A DNA stretch of 64,000 nt, taken from Phoronis australis (lineage: Eukaryota > Phoronida > Phoronidae). The notes below the pieces were generated by a model. The model was not told the origin of the DNA and ran no database searches. It saw only the letters and a list, made by a program, of their open reading frames with translations. The stretch is from assembly GCA_002633005.1 (NCBI GenBank), contig NMRA01000148.1, positions 292,831 through 356,830 on the forward strand. Direction: 5' to 3'. Positions 21,151 through 34,795 of this stretch are shown here, piece after piece (positions within the stretch are counted from its first letter, which is position 1; each line of letters begins with the position of its first letter). Position numbers and translations under genes: made by a program.

Positions 21151-21407
21151 AGTATGAGGGTTATGATCAGCACTTACCACCACAGTATGAGTGTTATGAT
21201 CAGCACTTACCATAACAGTTTGCGGGTTATGATCAGCACTTACCATCACAGTTTAAAGGTTATGATCAGCACTTACCATCACAGTTTGAGGGCTATGATC
21301 AGCATTTACCATCACAGTTTGAGGGTTATGATCAGCATCAGCATTTACCATCACAGTTTGAGGGTTATGACCAGCACATACCATCACAGTTTGAGGGTTA
21401 CTACGAC
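21151..21407. repeat. 33-bp minisatellite, long allele (7 units plus partial)
   Basis: Tandem units of agtttgagggttatgatcag…, 33 bp each, except one of 39 bp (21316-21354) with an internal 'cagcat' duplication. Because 33 is divisible by three, it produces misleading repetitive open frames on both strands. Confidence 0.92.
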
Positions 21408-21597
21408 TTATGGTGAGGAACTCTACACAAACTGACACAACTTGTCGATGGGTACTGGAATTGTGCAAATGCAATAGTTCTTTAGGAAAACATTCATCAT
21501 AAAAACTGTTAGCCCTGGCAGAAATTAGGCTTTTTGGAAGCAATTACTTCACATTATTTCTATTATGAACAATGCAGCATTGCTGAAGCTAACTAAC

Positions 21598-21659
21598 CTC
21601 TCCTCTTTTTCTCTCCTCTTGGAATTAGCTATAAACTGGTACATGGGATCTTCATGGGC
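21598..21659 (-). CDS. RP9: RP9-like HEDPMY exon (right-contig copy)
   Basis: Second copy of the 62-nt exon at 19213-19274, with the same splice sites and the same peptide. It lies on the contig carrying the upstream zinc-knuckle exons at 23101 and 23848, so it is the copy in correct order with them. Confidence 0.82.
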
Positions 21660-22309
21660 CTACAATCCACAGATACAGTCAATCATTTTTGTAGTTTTTT
21701 GCTTTTTTGACAAGTATGACATGGCCAATTATTTTTACTTAAGTTGACTGAAATTTGGGTCTAGAGTATTTTTAAAGTTATATTGCACTCCACATCAACG
21801 AGTCAAAATGGCGAACCCAAAAATGAAACAGTTTATTAATCCAACAATGATGCCCAGGAGCTCCATTCCAACAAGATTTTTGTGAGGATTGCAAAATCAA
21901 ATCAAAACAACCACCGTTGTATGAAATATGGTATATTAAAGGCAATAGTCATGTTAATAGCAGTAAATATAACTTTAAATGAACAGTGTTAGGAGCACAC
22001 CTCATGTCATTGGCCAGTAGCAATAGCCATGTATTCTAAGAACCAGTTAGATGCCTGCTACTCAGTGGATAAAACCAAGTCTTAAAATACGGGACCCATT
22101 TAAGTGACTACTATACCCACGTTTTTCTAAACTGATCCTTGATATGTGCCACCAGCATTAGGAAATGACCGCTGTACATGCACATAAGCACGGCCATGCA
22201 AAACAATTTTTTTCTCAAACAAAATTATTTTGTACTCCAGTATTTCACATGTGCCCAAGTTTAACTTTTAGGAGCAGGCGTCTATCCCTGGTAAATGAGC
22301 ATGTCTTAA

Positions 22310-22680
22310 ACTAGGATTTGTTAATTTTTTGTTTATTCGCAGCAACTTCAACAATTAAAGTGGCAGGTGTTCCATCAAAGAAACTAACATTTGATTCTGA
22401 CACCAAGCTCAGCAAAGAAATTGTTCTAAACTTGTTCCTCACTCTAATGAGATGCGATTTTTTGGACTTGGAAAGAACTGACAGTTCACTATTCGTTGAG
22501 CTCCACGAATAAAATGACATGTAGTGACAAGTGAACCTGTGTAGCCTGGTCACAAGTAATAACCAACTGTCCATTCTTTACAAAACCAGAAATCACATTT
22601 AATTTGACCAAGGAACAACTCAAGACCAATTTCAAAGTGGTAAGTGGTCTAAGACAAAAGCTGTTTTTCTGCAACAGAAA
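22310..22680. repeat. Diverged dispersed repeat, copy 1 of 3
   Basis: Shares ordered blocks with 37905-38105 and 58146-58380: 'acttgttcctcact…gatgag', 'ataaaatgaca', 'tagcctggtc', 'aactgtc…ttcttt'. Lies inside an RP9 intron. Confidence 0.4.
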
Positions 22681-23100
22681 AAAGGTTTATAGTTTCTTTA
22701 GAGAGTACAGATCTAACATTATGTAACCGACAAATCAAGTTTCATTCATATAATAATAAAAATTGCATGTTTTAACTCAAGTGTTCCCCATATAGCCACA
22801 TGAGCCCAACTGCAGATATTGGCACAGCTTCATATTTAGGTGTATCGTTTTAATCAGAGGGTCTCGACATGGATAGCCAACTATTTACAGCTATATGTCT
22901 ATGCATCTTTGAATGACAGGAAATTTTTTTGAATGACATAAAAAACCACTTATCGTCACCTCATCAGTTATGAATTTTTGATTTTCAAACATGACACTTG
23001 TTAGTCAGTTTGGCGCCCATGGGCACTTGTTATCATCATGCATGGAAATCATTTTCAGCTTCAAAAATTTTACACGCTGCTTAGAACAGGAAGTGTTTAC

Positions 23101-23195
23101 CGTTATAAAACTTTCGGGTAATGCTCTTTCACCTCTTCCATAGTAAGGACAACTTTTATCACCAGCGCTGTGCTTCGTAGATAAACACCGCTTAC
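23101..23195 (-). CDS. RP9: RP9-like gene, zinc-knuckle exon
   Basis: 95-nt exon between TTCAATTCATAG and GTAAAC on the minus strand. Its first two bases (GT) complete a Cys codon with the T ending the exon at 23848. Together they read C-KRCLSTKHSAGDKSCPYYG, a CX2CX4HX6C knuckle. Its spacing equals human RP9 (C-WR-C-KRYG-H-RTGDKE-C-P). The exon continues RGERALPESFIT and ends in phase 0, as the HEDPMY exon requires. The intron to that exon is about 1.4 kb on this contig. High confidence because three exons join in phase along one known family. Confidence 0.85.
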
Positions 23196-23847
23196 CTATG
23201 AATTGAAAAAGCGAACAATTATGAACAAAAAACACAAGCATATCTGATGTCTTATGCTGGAAGTTCAGTATCACACTTCCTTGAGGGTCGTAGATCTAGG
23301 CAAATATTTCGTGAAATTTGAAAACTTTGAAAGAAGACCCTGAGTTTTTGTCAGTTTGGAGCTTTTCCATTGTTGAGAACAGTATTGTGGGAAATGGAGG
23401 TAAAGGAGTTTGCAAGGAATGTATTTTGGAACAGGATTTTGAATTGAACGGAATCCTTAAAATCGCTCCCAGTGCTTACGTATCAACAATTTCTATTATT
23501 CTACAGGCGTGATGAGAACTGGACACAACATAATCATAACCACTGGTGTAGCCATTGAGGAGGGGGAACAAAAGGTCATGGTTCCCTCGTTCATCACAAA
23601 AAGTCCACCCCCTATCAAACACTCATTCCAACCATGGTCACCAACAATTTTCCACTTGGAACTGTTGAACATCTCTTCTGGCTATGCCAGTGATCATTTC
23701 TAAATCTTATCTCAACATCAATAGGCAGCTCTACAATATACATCAGTCATGCTTAATTTGATTTCATGAACTATTCAGTAAAAAGGACATCTATTTTTTA
23801 CAAAAGCAAGAATCATGTACATATCACGAAATAAACTTGATACAAAC

Positions 23848-23905
23848 ATTTCTTGTCCCTTTCTTCTCGTGCTTTCCCAAATGGCATCTCGGCACCAAAG
23901 TAGAC
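23848..23905 (-). CDS. RP9: RP9-like gene, exon upstream of the zinc knuckle
   Basis: 58-nt exon after a TTTTATATTTAG acceptor. It encodes VYFGAEMPFGKAREERDKK plus T, which with the next exon's GT makes the first knuckle cysteine. RP9 has a comparable MP-x-GK block just before its knuckle, though here the spacing to the cysteine is two residues longer. The donor is GTTTGT, weaker than usual. The N-terminal ~60-80 residues expected from human RP9 (about 220 aa) must lie further right on the minus strand; I could not locate those exons. Confidence 0.7.
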
Positions 23906-24984
23906 CTAAATATAAAACAGTCGATGAAACTAACTCTGTTGGCATTAGTAAAGTTGCTAGTACATCATAGCAAATAATAACTTGTTAAAAGGTTGATATA
24001 AACAAAACTGGAGAATACCTATAAGAGAGTGATTATGAAACAGCCAGTAGTGTGTTCACAGCACTTATCCTCTGGAGTACTCTTCAACATAATGAGGATA
24101 GAAAGATGGAACTACACATTCAAAATCTATATTCATTGTAGTTTCTAGGGACTCTGGCAAGTCGGACGGACCTAAATATCGGATGTTTTTATAAAATCTT
24201 ACTGACGCACACTCTGAGAAATAAATGACATCAGTTTTTGTACTGCTGTGATGCATTCAATCTCTGGCACTGTCTTGTTTTTATGGCATTGCCTCGTTTT
24301 ATTTTCATTGAGAGAGGGTGCAATTTAGACCCCAAGTTGGCCTAAAATGGACGATCGTATAAATCTGTTATAAAAGATGAAAACAAAATCTTTTTCCACA
24401 ATGAAATCATCTCAATGAAATGACAATCCATCACTGTTTCATTTTTCATTTGTTTTTAAATTCAAGTCAAACCCCAACCGCGCACGTGCGGGTGTCATAT
24501 CAAGAAGGCAGACACTAAAGACTGCAGCGAGATTGCACGTGTTTTAGTCTTCTGCACTGATTCATCGAAACAACTTAGTGCAGTCATCAGATTACATTTT
24601 GTGGATAATTTTGTGTTCTAGCAGTAAATATATCAAACACACGAGCTGCAATATTTGATGACAAGGTGCCTGCGGCCATAACTTGGTTATTCAGTTTGCC
24701 GCAGTGTATTGTATGCACATACATGGTGTCCCATATTAAGGTTCTCCGAGGATTTACAAGTTGTGGTTTTTAAAGATCAGTCAGAACATAAATATGGCTT
24801 TTGTATGGGCGGCACACCACAGGGGGCAGCACTGGTCCATGGGCGATACACCATGGGGGGCTGGGGGGCTAAAGCCCCCCCACTTTTTCAGCGCTAGTAA
24901 CAGTATCAGAACAATTCCGTAAAAGTAAGTCTAAATTTCAGTAAAGAATTTACAACAACCCGTATTATTTCATGCACACAACCA
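23906..24984. other. Region expected to hold RP9 5' exons; none identified
   Basis: A minus-strand frame near 24065-24170 follows a TTTAG and looks weakly protein-like (SFYPHYVEEYSRG), but it has no suitable donor. A C-rich repeat piece (24830-24895, 'gggggctaaagccccccc') resembles 50956-51066. No exon can be supported. Confidence 0.35.
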
Positions 24985-25325
24985 GGGGGGGGCTCGAACG
25001 AGCTCCCCCCCAATTTGGTGATGTGGGCAAAAAGGTCTGCCTCAGACAAAGAAAAGGTTCGAAAAAGTAGAAAAACGAAAGAAACGTTCACTAAAAACGC
25101 AGGAACTACCAAAATTCGCCAAATGCACAATTCATATATATGTATATACAGCTTTGTACCAAGTCCAAGGCTAGGTACAAAGGCTACAAAGCTGTATACA
25201 TACTAAAGTCTTCATACAGCTAGCTGGCTGGCTACACAATTCATAGCTCTGAACGCACCCCGTATTTTTTCAATAAAAGGTCCACATTCTCAAAAATTCG
25301 AACCCCCTTATTTTTAGGGTTGGGT
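24985..25325. repeat. Dispersed repeat, copy 2, carrying a nested insertion
   Basis: Matches 11465-11705 in order (C-rich self-complementary start, 'aatttggtgatgtgggcaaa', 'ccaaaattcgcc', 'tagctctgaac', 'ctcaaaaattcgaa'). It is interrupted by the 98-bp insert at 25137-25234. Confidence 0.7.
25137..25234. mobile_element. 98-bp insertion flanked by 11-bp target-site duplication
   Basis: The 11-mer CACAATTCATA occurs immediately before (25126-25136) and after (25235-25245) the insert, and corresponds to a single site in the uninterrupted copy near 11610. The insert folds: atgtatatacagctttgtacc pairs with a downstream ggtacaaag…ctgtatacat. Confidence 0.75.
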
Positions 25326-26001
25326 GAGAGCATGTACTTCCAATTAAATTTAGGCCTAATGCAAAATGTGCCATAAGTCAAAACGTCCGACTCGTATTTA
25401 GCCGATAGCCAGGTTGCTTGACTGTGCAGCCCAGGCGTCCCTGCTCTGGTTTTTAGAATCTTCATCATCAAGATATACTTATACAGTAGGCGCTGTGTTC
25501 CGCTCAGTAATTTAGGTTTTTGCGTAATGCTTACAGGGAATTGGTTAAATTAACGACACAAACCTTGAAGAATTCAACCAACACTCAACAACAGAACTTC
25601 AATAAATCCGCCATTTTGCTAGGCGTGACATCTGGCGGACGACTGTGTAATAAGTTCGCTGATTCGGCATTCTTGACCGCAGGCAGTAAGTGAATAAAAT
25701 AAATATGCCTAAAACGTTTATTTTACATCGGTGTGGTAGAAACAACAAAACAGAACCAGCACAAGTGCTAGTTTCCGTTGATGTCCTTACAACTGGAACA
25801 AATACTCCCGTAATTAAACTTTTTTTCGAGCACATCGGCAACTGGTCATTTTACTGCAGGCGACTTGGTAAACGTGCCAGACGTGCGCAGGCCACCGATG
25901 TGCACTGATCACCTGGAACCATTTTTATGCATGCTTTATAATTATATAGTTATAGTTAAACAGAACTGAGGGCTAGAGACCTCACTTAACAGTCTAACAG
26001 T

Positions 26002-26072
26002 GTGCCTCACTGGGACTCGAACCCACGACCTTGTGTAAAAAAGCGCACACTTATCCTTCTTGGCCACACTGC
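26002..26072 (-). mobile_element. tRNA-derived SINE-like sequence
   Basis: On the minus strand: GGCAGTGTGGCC (A-box region), and an exact B box GGGTTCGAGTCCC (plus-strand 26012-26024) about 30 nt downstream. The anticodon region is degenerate (a T run). The sequence after it is AT-rich. More likely a tRNA-Ser-type SINE head than a working tRNA. Confidence 0.55.
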
Positions 26073-29095
<3,023 letters not shown>

Positions 29096-31148
29096 TGAAA
29101 ACGTCTTAAATTATTGAATATGCTAGTTCCAGAGTGTGATTTTCACAAACCAGGTAACTATACGTTTCGTGTCATTGACCATGTCATTTACATTATCGTT
29201 TCTGTTTTGAAAACAAGTTTACGGCCAAAAGCTTTTACATTATCACGGTCAGACGAGCAACGTTGCTGAAATGAACTTAGTAAACACTACATAACTGACA
29301 ATGCATGGTCTGTAGGCATTGGCTCTCCGTGAATGCTCATCGATTTCTTGCGCGCAGCTATCTGATATGTATTTTATATCACCGACACATTTCCTCTGCT
29401 CTACAGTATCTACATTACTTTACTACCTGGGTGCTCATCCTAAAACAATAAATGAATTGATGCGACTGATACCGGACCTATACTAGCGTCTATAGGCCGT
29501 ACCAGTGATCGAGGGGCCCCAAGGTGTACCATGTTTAAAGCATGTTTATGGTGATTCCAATGCCAGGTCTTATGCGCTGATTTTTGGCTGTACATAGCAG
29601 TAATTAATAACAACAGAATAAAGATGAAAATTTACTGTCATGTTTATTATTTATTGTTCTGCCGGTCGGAAAGAGAGATAGGTCTGAACCCCTTGCCCCG
29701 CTTAGTGAATTAACTGTCACACCGCGGGGCAGTTGCCAGTGCGATCTAATGTCATAAAAACAGTAGACGGCGCTGTCGCATCCGAGGCACGCTTTTGGCC
29801 AATGTTTCCCGTTATATCGTCTGCCTTCTTCTACTAAGAGGATCTGGGAACGAGTTTGGTTTGTATTCAGGAAGTTGATTTTTATACTGACGAGGCTTCC
29901 TTCTTCGTCTTTGAGGCAACACAGTGGATGGATACTCATACCGGATTGTTATCTAGTATCGGAGTCCTAAAGATTTTTTGATATTACCCTCGATCGTTTC
30001 AGGTTTGTTTTGCAGTGCTTGTCAATGATAGCAGGTACCGTACAGTTTGTTTTGTTAAAAAGTCCTAGCAGAAGTGTTACCTCATAAAATGCGGGAATAA
30101 ATATTACGTATTAGGTACAAAATGCACATTTTTTTCTCCAATAGTGTAAAACGTATGAAATCATTTGTTTTCGTCCGTGTACACAGCTCTTCCTCTGGTG
30201 AGTAAAACGATTACGGTGACTACATGCAGGAATAAACATCCCCCACGTGTTTGCTATCATATTCATCTGTGAGTTTGTGTTGCCCCGAGCTTGTATGTAA
30301 TAAATTATCGAGAAGATCGTACGTGCATTATCAGTTCTGCATTTGTCGCATTTGGTGCGAATTCAGTTGGCTGTATGGTTGTCTTTGAAAGACTGGTGTG
30401 TTTCGTCAGCGACAGGCTACTGGGATTCAACTCATTCACTCAGCATTTTTCACGTTACATAAAAACTAAAATCATATAACTTACAAAGAGTCTGAATGGG
30501 GGGACTTGGACCGAAACGTGCGACAGGTCGTAACTCTCCGTTAAGATTATGTGTAGAAACGTCGTAAAGATACGACACTGTAGTGAAATAGGCCCTATGA
30601 CTTGGTGGTCTTTGTAATTGCTTTTAAAGAAATTACTGCAGTGTCACTCCTGCTGTTACGTTTAACGTATGAGCCTCGTAAAACTGTTTTGGTTTTTCCC
30701 GAATTCAGTGCTGAGAGCTTGCGCGAAGACACTCGGCGAAGACCCTCGGTTATTGTAATTTATCCAATGATGTGGACTACTTTATTCAACTAAAATCCAT
30801 ACTTAGGGTTATGCGCCTGTAGCGTTGTTTATCCTCCAACTATATATTAGCAATTATAGCGAACCATCGGAGTTCATTAGAATGTATCAATTTATCGACC
30901 GCGCATACATTTTTGCAGTCTGCAATCACTTGGTTCAATGTTTATCTTGGCTCCTACAAAATATTGTCGTCTATAACCTACCCTACTTTCGAGGCCGGTG
31001 TTGTAAAGAGCATGTTCGATTTACTATTTTGTCTTTTTCTAAGTCTAAACATTTAGTTAGGACTATCGTTGCGGTAACTAAATTGTTAGCGTTCCATATT
31101 TGTAGACGTTTGCAAGTGAAAGCAGTTATATCTTGGTATGGTGATATT

Positions 31149-31372
31149 TAAAGGGACATTTACGGCCAAAAACGCATTTTTGGGATTATTTTGGATGAGC
31201 TAGACATCTAGAAGTTATTAGTCTGGACCAGAGCTATAAAAAACAAAATTCGTTTTTTCCCGCGATCTTATTACTAATTGCCAGTTCTTGCCGTTGTCTG
31301 CCAGACATTCGCTGAAATCAAAGCCAGTGTCTTTAATATTTAAATACGCTTTTAAAAATGTTATATTTGGGG
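31149..31372. repeat. Diverged repeat, copy 1 (partner at ~34305-34795)
   Basis: Begins 'aaagggacatttacgg'. It contains 'gccagttcttgccg.tgtctgcca' and 'attcgctgaaatcaaagcc', matching the similarly ordered 'gccaattctcctcgg', 'ggctgccaatcattagcgg' and 'aattcaaagccgg' near 34695-34750. Confidence 0.4.
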
Positions 31373-34304
31373 CGCGGGATTTGGCTCTCGACAGAGCGTT
31401 AGGCTGCTACTGCGTTGCTGTTAATTTCTGAAAACTGTTCTATTGTCGAGAATATCTCTTTAAAAGTTACCACGTGCGACGCAATATAGAATTTGAATGT
31501 GAAACCCCCACGCGGATAGAGACACAGTTGAATGAATTGCCAATTTTGCGAATTTTTTATTACAACCGCTCGTCAACCAGGCCTTGTATGAGAAATACAG
31601 TTTTAAATTTTAACAGCTCGCCTATTTTTGGAGCCTAGTTTTTGTGCTGAAAACTTTCCTTAAAGGCATCCTTCTCTCATATTGGTTGGTGTGTGGCTTG
31701 GCTATGGGTCTAACACTCAGAAAACGCTCTTGATCCACACTCCTAAATCTAGCGGACCACTTGAATTTAACAAACTTTGGTTGAAATCAGTGCGAATCGC
31801 GTCAGGTATGTAAACACATCACTCTCGGTGTTACGAGTCGGTGTACTTGTCGTTTAGGTGGTATTTTCCGCTCCTACGCGTAATACATACAATAAACAAA
31901 TGGAGCTGATGACATATTTACGAAACGGATTTGCGCTTGCCAAATGTCAAACGTTCTCCTAACAATCCCCCGGTGATCATGTAAAACTGAACGTGAACAG
32001 TAGGCGTTCATTGAAGAGTAATATATTGTTTGTGGTAAAAATGACAGGTTACGCAAATGTCGTGGTGTGCTTCCATTAAATATAACAAAAGTTTCCTTCT
32101 GGTTTCCTTTGTCTTACGCATGTGTTATAAAACTAAAGTTGTTTAATGTTACGATGCCCAGCGTTTACACATCAAAGTCCTGAATATTTCTCTAGTAGAT
32201 GCTTTCAAGTGTGGCGTGTATTAGCAAATACATGCTTCATATTACCACCGTGCACTCTCGGTTCCAATTAGTTCTACTGAAAGACTCATTAGAAGCTTAT
32301 ACGTCTGTAATACCCAACAATAAACTCCAAAATGTGATTTTGTACATAAAGCATATTGTGTTTCACCTGTTGAATTATATCACTGAAATATTATAGTCCC
32401 GTCAACACATAGCCTACCCTAGAACAACTTGCATTAGTGCAACTCACCCCACTTTTAAGACTGTCAGGATTTACACCAGTATATTTTGTAAGTCGTCACC
32501 CCAAAATGCTGGGTGGTTTTTGACTAGTGTATAGTGAAAACTTTTTATTAAAACCAATGGCCAAAGGAATTCAAAAAACAATTTCGACACAACGTGCATG
32601 GTTTCACAAACTGTAAACATTCGTTTATTTGCATGCAAAAGTAAAATAAACACATCATGCCATTTTTGATTTTGATCATTTTTTCACTCACTTGGAAATT
32701 GTTGCTTCGGAGGTAAATATAGACCTCTACCATCTTTTTATCTGCAAACAAAATGCCGCAAATAAGAATGTGCTTTATCTGGGATGTTGTTGGACATTTT
32801 CTGCAGATACGATTTGACCCTCAGGTAGTATGTCGAAAACAAGAGACAGACTTGCTTGTCTGAACAAAGATTCTACTAGGCACAGAAGTTAACAATAAGA
32901 AACCTGTTTTATCAAAGGTTTATTAGTCCGGTCTTAGCTATTCAATTTTAATTTTCATTCGTTTTATTAACGTGTGTCGATTGAATACAAAAATATTAAC
33001 TTTCACGTCAGTTGCAACGTTTCGGCATTTGGAAAAACCGCCTCCAATTTACTTGCAGGACGTCAGAAACGAGTTGGTTTCATATGCGACGTATTGTCAG
33101 AAAAAAATTTACGCTGTCATTGGAAGGTGGCCAGGCACTTGAAAGTACACGAACAAACACAGACACAAGGAATATTTGATCATAATTAAGGTCACATGCC
33201 CCCCAGCTATGTATTGCTATTGGACTATATTCGAATATTTAAGTAAAACCAGGTGAACCTAATTCAAAACTCAGGGCGACCTGTTTCGCATTCCTTTCAA
33301 TTTGTCACAAATCAATTACCATAGAATGACCAGGAGAGAGGCCACTGTAAGGCGCGAAGTTCAAGTTACTCGCACATTTGTTTGGAAAACACCCTTATCT
33401 GTGGTCAACAAGCCTTATACTCTTGTTTTTATGACATCGACATCGACATCTAGTCTTGGTTAATTCTATTGTTTACGGTTTGTGTTCTTCATAATAGAAA
33501 TCAGAAAATCGCAAAAAAAATCAGAAAAACAGCGTTTAATTCGGTACATTAAGCAGCGATTTTGGGGACTAGGATGAGATATTTGTACAATTGACTGGAA
33601 CGCCGGTCTATTTTGTTGCTAAGCAGCACAAACCAGGGCACATCGACCTTGGTTGTAGAGCAATAAAATCATAAGATACGTACGAGTAAGGGTTTCGATC
33701 TCAGCACGAACATGGCGTGTGGTATTTAGTGTACTAAAGCATCGCTGTTAGTTCTAAGATCCACTTCAGCAGAAAACACATTAGTCACGTGCATGACTTT
33801 CTTTAGCAGCCATTTTGTATGCACGTGTCCAAGACAACTAAATACTTGAACTCAGTGTTATTTCTAACCGTACTAGTTTAATGATGCTCTGCACAACAGT
33901 CAGGTTTTGGATTCAGTTAACGTCTTTTTTCCGAATTCGACTTATAAAACTAAACTTTCTTCATTGAAGTCGCGTTCGTCCGGCCGTGACACAGGAGAAA
34001 TTTACGGAGGCATATGGGTTGTTTTTTAAAGAAAATAATTGTCGGACGTGTCGATTAAGTGAAAAGAAGCAAATGCAAGATTTGATGACGGTGGTGACCG
34101 GCCCGGGGCGGTCAGACTTCTGAGGCTAAGGGCCTATCAAGGGAAATCTTCGTGAGGTATAAATTTGGACCAGGAGCAGGACAAGAGTGTTGTCATGCTA
34201 TCAACAATGTCAAAATACTAGCAAAAAGTGGGCATCCCGGAGCCTGGAGCACGCTGCTTGTCTTAAAATGGTCGTATTTATGTATGTAAAGTCACTTAAA
34301 GGGA

Positions 34305-34795
34305 CGTAATCAGTTTTACGACCGAAAACAAACACTTAGGGGGTAATTGTTGGACAGGATACACTTCTTGAAGTCATTGGTCGAAGCTGTAAACAATAAA
34401 AGCACTATCTCAATAGAAACATTGGTTCATTTGAGCTCCAACTGTTTTGATTTCTTGGCTCCATCACAATGCATTTTGACGTGTACCTGTACAGTCTGTT
34501 GTCCACCTGCGTCGCCTGATTGAGTAATGTGAACTTTTGGCTTGAGAATGGTTTATAGTGAATAAACCGAAACGTCGGATCAATATGCCTTTGTTTACTT
34601 ACGCGCTAATTTTAAAGTTTGTGCTCATGTTTTGCCCAAAAACAAATGTGATCAAACAATAAAATCTTTTGGTTATGTGATTTTATTGGAAATCGCCAAT
34701 TCTCCTCGGGCGTTGGCTGCCAATCATTAGCGGAATTCAAAGCCGGTGACTTGACCAGTTAAATATGCATGAAATACTCTTAATTTATCAAGTCG
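34305..34795. repeat. Diverged repeat, copy 2 (partner at 31149-31372)
   Basis: Opens 'aaagggacgtaatcag' and ends in the 'caaagccgg…ttaaatatgcat' block similar to the first copy. The middle is longer and has two 'aaacaataaaa' words, suggesting nested or duplicated sequence. Confidence 0.35.

Larger units (their letters stand above)
19935..22184. repeat. Right member of the near-identical 2.2-kb pair
   Basis: Counterpart of 17718-19807. The differences are allele-like: scattered substitutions, small indels, a longer 33-bp minisatellite (21151-21407) and loss of the middle of the tRNA-like core near 20580-20620. Confidence 0.85.

Noticed and set aside
21151-21407. CRISPR-like repeat array
   Set aside because: Units are directly abutting 33-mers with no unique spacers, in an animal genome.
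21154-21543. Repetitive frames on both strands reading MISTYHHSLRV-type and NPQTVMV-type units
   Set aside because: The 33-bp minisatellite is a multiple of three, so open periodic frames arise automatically; the shorter allele lacks them.
25690-25908. Plus-strand frame MNKINMPKTFILHRCGRNNK, possibly a short gene
   Set aside because: Looks faintly protein-like, but no homologous family or splice continuation could be identified.
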